From the NCBI GenBank assembly GCA_036937835.1, contig CM072879.1, positions 6,318,501 to 6,382,500 of the forward strand: 64,000 bases of DNA, in the 5' to 3' direction. The notes beneath the pieces were generated by a model that was not told where the DNA came from, did not search any database, and worked only from the letters and a program-made list of their open reading frames with translations. The DNA is from Pampus argenteus. Taxonomy: Eukaryota > Chordata > Actinopteri > Scombriformes > Stromateidae. Numbering within the stretch: position 1 is the stretch's first letter; every line of letters starts with the position of its first letter. Made by a program: the position numbers and the translations under genes. Positions 59,255 through 64,000 of this stretch are shown piece by piece.

Positions 59255-61439
59255 CATACAGTGCCCACGTCTGCAAAAACACACAAACCAGCATGACCCT
59301 GTAAGTCCATTAGAGCACATATAGAAACTCACAAAGCGCAAGCAGAAGTTCACAGTTCTCCTCTTAGACAAATATTGAAGTGTGCGGCAACAACTCAGAT
59401 GAAATGCCTCAGATCAAAGATGTTCTGATGGTTGCCTAATGGTTTATTGATCATAAACCGTGTTACGTAGTTTGGAGGCGAAATTATCTACAGAAATCTG
59501 ATTTATTTCTGCTGTTCGTGAGTTCGTGGAATGCGTTTGCATTCAGCAGCAGTGGGTCTTTTGACAGAGGAGATGATGCTTAATGTGACACATTAAAAGG
59601 AAAACCTAGCCCTGAAGCAGAACTCGTACATGTTACTCTTATGATATCGGACAGTGCGGTCTACAGATGTGGGGTGTAAACAAGTCTCCGTCAAAGGCAG
59701 AAACAAGAAAGCCGAGACACTGAAAAGAAGTCGTCTTTGAGAAATAAATCTTAAGATCTCTTCCGCTCTCTGTGAGTGTTATCTATGAGCACACCCAGTG
59801 ACAGGATCCAGGCTGATTAAAGATACAAGCACATTTTCTGCTTCTTAACTGCAAACGCTATTACATAAGGCTGATAAATATTATATGCTGCACAAAGTCA
59901 GGCTTCGTTCTAGGTAACGTTGTGCGTGCTTGGCGACTGTAGCCGTGGGCTTCAGGTTTTTCAAGCTGTTTGAGAGAGTTGTTCACAAACATTGACTGAA
60001 CTATCTGAGATTGGCTGCGAATTACACATGTGATTCGTGCTTTGGGTTTGGTATTTGCCTGAACGCACTAAGCAAATAAGCCTTTTCTGGTGGGAACGTG
60101 TTCGTGCTGATGATGAAGCTGCAGGCCACGGAAAAAGGAATCAGAGCACACATAGATATAGATGTTTGAAACTCCACGAATACCCCTGCAGACAGTTGAC
60201 AAGCTTGTTCTCTTTGCTGCCATCTATTTTCATTTTTAGCTTGCTGAATATATGGCTGGGGGATGAGGAGACAACTCAGAAACGGAGGGTGTTCTTAGGG
60301 TTAATGTTGCTGACCTAGAAACTGTAGCAGACTCGAATGTTCTCAGATTTTTTTTCCCCCTCTTTCTAACATTGACATAATCTGTAGTGTAGCTAAAATT
60401 GAGAAAATGTCCTATATGACCTTATTCTGACAGGTGGAATGAATGACTAAACCACTGTAGGTAACAAACAAAAAAGTATCAGGTGTTTTTCTGTATAAAA
60501 TGTGTTTAAAAGTTTATCTGAGGCTAATATGAAGCTTGAGTCGTCCAAATGAGTCAAATCAAGTTGCTATCTTTCAAAGTTTTTTTTGTTGTTGCTATAC
60601 TTCCACCACAGCTCTGAGGAAACACGAAGAGGGAATTTGATGCTAGAAACACAGGAAAACCTCTTTCAGTGTTCATAAGGGTACCTGACTGTTGTTTTAA
60701 GACATATTTGATACATTGTGAACCTGTCCTTTAAGTGTTTACAGAGTAAACAGTGTAATAATGTGGAGTAAAAACTAATGTTGAATACATTTTGATTCTC
60801 GCAGCAGACATTTAGATTAGATCACAATAATTGCTGTAAAGTAGCTATCAATAATGTTATTAGTCAAACCTGTGATTTTGCCCATGATAAAGATGCGACT
60901 GTGCTCTTTTGTTTAAATTGTCTTTAATTCTAGGTTGACTTTTACACTGTTTAATCAAGACATCGACCTTTCCCTCACCTTTAACAAGTGCTTGAGTTGC
61001 TTGAAGTGTGTCTTAATTGGACAGATTGAAGATATGTTTTAGTGTAAACATTTCCTTGTTTATCTTGATTTTTTTTTTTTCTGTTACTGCAGATTCATTA
61101 GCTATTGGTACATTAACATAACTTAGGAGACAATAGAAAAACCAAGTATTAAACTTTACACACGGTTCAATTTCACATTGTCGTCTTATTGGTGATTTGG
61201 ACTAACAGTTGCACCACACCTTCACCTTGACAGCTGGTCTTGGATTAAATTTTGCAGGTTTAGACTGCAAACACTCCAATATACAGAGTCGGTCTGAGGA
61301 AATATGTCAATAGCAGATCCTTATTGGAGTGTAAACACAAGGTTTAATCTTCAACATACACCTCATTCGATTCCTCTGGCTCTGTGGTAACAGCAGAACA
61401 TATATACACACACACGAGCAGAAAGTAAACAGCTTTATC
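58201..61439. other. Non-coding stretch
   Basis: No gene recognised over 3.2 kb apart from the microsatellite at 59211-59252. An A run at 58410-58421. The 58889-59296 open frame is CT-rich and ends in the CA repeat. Confidence 0.55.
59211..59252. repeat. (CA)n microsatellite
   Basis: About 20 CA units with one CG interruption. Confidence 0.95.
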
Positions 61440-61870
61440 TGTTCATTGCTCATTATCTCAACCTATGTCTCCGCATGTCTGTCTCAGTCTGTCGCTGCTT
61501 TTCTCTCCATTATTGCTTCTCGTCTCCCTGATTTTTTTTTTTGGGGGAGAATTTCATGGCCTTGCCAAAAGATTGTGGTGATATTTATGAGAATAAATAG
61601 CTGTCCAATACCTTATCACTGCCTTTCTTTCTCTGACAGATCTTTCTCCTTCATTTCTAATACCCCCCCTTCTCCCCCATGTTGCTTCCTACCCACCCCA
61701 TACTCTCCTCCTCTTCCTCGATATTGCACCTGTCTCTCAAATAGTTATCTCCAGAGTCCTCTTTATCCAACACCCCATCCCATCCTTCCACGTCCCCCAC
61801 CGTTCTCTGTCTATCTCTGTCTTGCCTCAGTCTTTTCTTTTATGCCTGTCTTTTCTTGACAAAGGTGTAT
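61440..61870 (+). repeat. Pyrimidine-rich tract
   Basis: About 430 bases of C/T-biased plus strand (CTCCTCCTCTTCC, CCCATCCCATCCTTCC and similar). Accounts for the 137-codon Ser/Pro-rich open frame 61446-61859, which has no protein features. Confidence 0.65.
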
Positions 61871-62214
61871 CACAGAGCAGCAGTGGCTCTCAATCTCAGA
61901 GAAGTCACTTTATCATGTAGCAGTTTGTGGGTGGTGGTGGTGGAGCTGGTTTGGGCAGCTGGCATGGCATAGGGATGCTGGTGCATTGTCAAATATAACC
62001 AACACACACACACACACACACACAAGTGATATGACATATACATGAGATAGTCCAATCCCCAAACCATCCCATGTGCAGAAACCCTCCCTGTCTCATCAGC
62101 ACCTCCCCATCACAGCTTCACATCCTCCTTAAGACAGAGTGAGATTGCTGTACACACACAGCCCAGCACTACATCCCAAAGCTATTAGTTCTTGACAGCG
62201 TCCTCCATTCAGCC
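61871..62214. other. Non-coding stretch
   Basis: Short GGT run at 61929-61942, CA run at 62002-62024; no gene. Confidence 0.55.
62002..62024. repeat. (CA)n microsatellite
   Basis: About 11 CA units. Confidence 0.95.
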
Positions 62215-62430
62215 CTGTCTGCACCCCCCCCTCCCACACACACGCAACCCAACGAGCTCGCCTCTCTGCACGCCACGCCGCACCCCTTTAATAGCTTTCC
62301 ACGCTGCAATCTAGCCTCCCGCCCGTCGAGTCAATTGAGTGTATTATATTCGTAATTGGAGGCTATTGATTGACAGACTCCAAATGCGACGCAGGACAAA
62401 AAGCATGGGAGCATCCAACTATTTGCACAA
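62215..62430. promoter_or_regulatory. Candidate regulatory block with PBX/MEIS-type site
   Basis: CpG-retaining left part (CACGCCACGCCGCACCCCTT, CCTCCCGCCCGTCGAGTC) followed by GTAATTGGAGGCTATTGATT, GACAG. The word TGATTGACAG at 62367-62376 is the standard PBX-PREP/MEIS recognition sequence, and CGTAATTGG just before it is a homeodomain-type site. No repeat or coding signal. Confidence 0.4.
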
Positions 62431-62516
62431 AAAGCAAAGCACAAAGGATTGCTTTTTTCTTTCTTTTTTTTTTCTTTTTTCCCGGAAACATGACAGGCTA
62501 GGACACGTGGGCATTC

Positions 62517-62518
<2 letters not shown>

Positions 62519-62547
<29 letters not shown>
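62519..62547. repeat. (CA)n microsatellite
   Basis: About 14 CA units. Confidence 0.95.
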
Positions 62548-62549
<2 letters not shown>

Positions 62550-62758
62550 CTGACAGTTGCCAAAATGAAGCTTAAAAAATAGCAGAGTCCTCGGTCCAAG
62601 GTCATTCCATCAAGAGAGGATCAGAAATTGACTGTGAGACAGGAGGGAGATACTTCCCAACAGACACAACAGTATAGGAAAAAATAGCTTAGCATCTATC
62701 AGTATGCTTGGTTTGTGCTGTGTAAAGGAATTTGTAGTTGAGCCAGACATACCTGACT

Positions 62759-62763
<5 letters not shown>

Positions 62764-62795
<32 letters not shown>
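62764..62795. repeat. (TG)n microsatellite
   Basis: About 16 TG units. Confidence 0.95.
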
Positions 62796-62797
<2 letters not shown>

Positions 62798-62938
62798 GTA
62801 TTTGCCAATTTCCAAAGCAGGCCTCATAAAAGTGTCATAACTTTACATTAAACGACTCTGACGTGTTGCCCCCCTCCCCCAGCTCCCTCCTTCCTCGCGC
62901 TTAATCAAGACTCCATCGTTCCCCGGAGTCTCACTGTG

Positions 62939-62960
62939 TATGTGTGTGTGTGTGTGTGAC
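62939..62960. repeat. (TG)n microsatellite
   Basis: TG run of about 20 bases, continued loosely to about 62976. Confidence 0.9.
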
Positions 62961-63901
62961 AGTGTCTGTGTGTGTGCATATTTGTGAGAATTTCAGTTTA
63001 GTTTAGGGCCTGTCACGTCATTAATACACCATCTTCAAATATATGCTCTCTTTTCATCAACACAAACCGAAGCTTTTTCTGTAATTTCGTTCTCAAGGTC
63101 AGGCCTGGCTGGAGGTCATGCAGATAGATGACTGGGTCTGAAAACGAGGAGGAAATATTACTAGCTGATGGGAAACTGCAAGGAAAGTGGCCTTGGAATT
63201 ATATACCAGAGAAAAAAAAACAACCTTTCAGTCCATATTTCATTAATACACAGAATCAGATGTTCTGTAGCTAAATCTTGTGCTGTTGACCTGGAGAATA
63301 GACAGCAGGCTAAATATATCAAGAATGAACATAAAACTAACTTTACAAGAGGCGCAAGCAAAGCCGGTAGAATGAATTTTGCTCCACTGAGGTGAAGAAC
63401 TTGAGCAAAACATTCGTGTTTATATCGTGAAGCTTCATGAATCAAGAGAGAACAAGAAAAATGTTGTTTAATAGTTGGGTGCGGACATTTCTTGTACAAT
63501 AGTTACATTGCTAGCTCGCTTAGCCTTGCTAAGTCTTTTGTGGCACATAAACACAGACTACACCAACCATTTGGCTTTATGTGCAACGTGAATGCACATT
63601 TAGACATTCAAGTGGAAGGAAAGGCCGTATCTGGCAGTGTTTCATGTCTCCGGGTGTATTGCAGATGGAGAAAGTGAGAACATTTTCTAAATTCTCAGGA
63701 GAGGTCAGGATATTTTATAGCAACAATGTAGAAACAGTTCACACCAATCCTTAAGGAATCATAATTTGAGATTATGTTCACACCAAAGGGTCAAGGAGAG
63801 GTCATGACGTTTTTACACCAGAGCCACAAAGTGAACCTTGATGTCACAGAAATAAATTCATCAAAAAAAAAAGAAATTACTGCACTAAATATATTCTGCT
63901 C

Positions 63902-63904
<3 letters not shown>
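62961..63904. other. Non-coding stretch
   Basis: No gene, RNA or repeat recognised. Confidence 0.55.
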
Positions 63905-63937
<33 letters not shown>

Positions 63938-63947
63938 GTGTGTGTGT
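63905..63947. repeat. (TG)n microsatellite
   Basis: About 21 TG units with one CG interruption. Confidence 0.95.
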
Positions 63948-64000
63948 CTGTTCTGCACTTGACTCTCGGAGAACACTTCCGCTTCCACAGTTTTCTTCAT

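Noticed and set aside
61446..61859. 137-codon Ser/Pro-rich open frame
   Set aside because: Explained by the pyrimidine-rich tract, in which stop codons are rare.
1..64000. CRISPR arrays, bacterial operons, phage or plasmid features, intact viral genes
   Set aside because: Composition, microsatellites and repeats are vertebrate. No spaced direct-repeat array and no prokaryotic gene layout was seen.

Overview
This window reads as non-coding DNA from a ray-finned fish, probably a spiny-rayed teleost. The reasons are: dense (CA)n/(TG)n microsatellites throughout; several dispersed repeats whose wording I recognise from teleost genomes; Tc1-like DNA transposons of two lineages; a tRNA-derived SINE; and remnants of two non-LTR retrotransposons. 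No open reading frame looks like an intact cellular protein. The longest open stretches lie in simple repeats, purine/pyrimidine tracts or decayed transposases. The window is most simply a piece of a very large intron or a gene desert; I cannot tell which, and I could not recognise a host gene. Family names below rest on memory of typical sequences, not on a search.

Layout. 1-3.4 kb: plain sequence with microsatellites and one minus-strand SINE. 3.4-5.6 kb: a transposon cluster, with an internally deleted Tc1-like element with long inverted repeats, two diverged copies of another repeat, then a larger Tc1-like element with a broken transposase. 5.6-13.4 kb: AT-rich, almost empty. 13.4-16.3 kb: four dispersed repeats. 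16.3-22.5 kb: mostly empty, with one short exon-like stretch near 17.5 kb. 22.5-24 kb: two copies of one repeat and the end of an L2-like reverse transcriptase. 26-29 kb: microsatellites and a second Tc1 lineage. 29-40 kb and 42-52 kb: low in repeats, with blocks rich in CpG and in homeodomain/SOX/POU-like words that I treat as candidate conserved enhancers. These blocks are interrupted by a transposon-like repeat at 33.2 kb and by long pyrimidine or purine tracts at 41.5 and 50.9 kb. 53-57.5 kb: repeats and a LINE endonuclease remnant. 57.5-64 kb: plain sequence, another pyrimidine tract, a candidate regulatory block with a PBX/MEIS-type site at 62.4 kb, and several microsatellites.

There are no genes here that work together. 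The transposons are dead, and the regulatory candidates would act on a gene outside the window. I found no convincing new biological system. The best leads are the pair of Tc1 elements that share inner sequence but have different outer ends, two short exon-like stretches (17.5 and 52.1 kb), and the candidate enhancer blocks.
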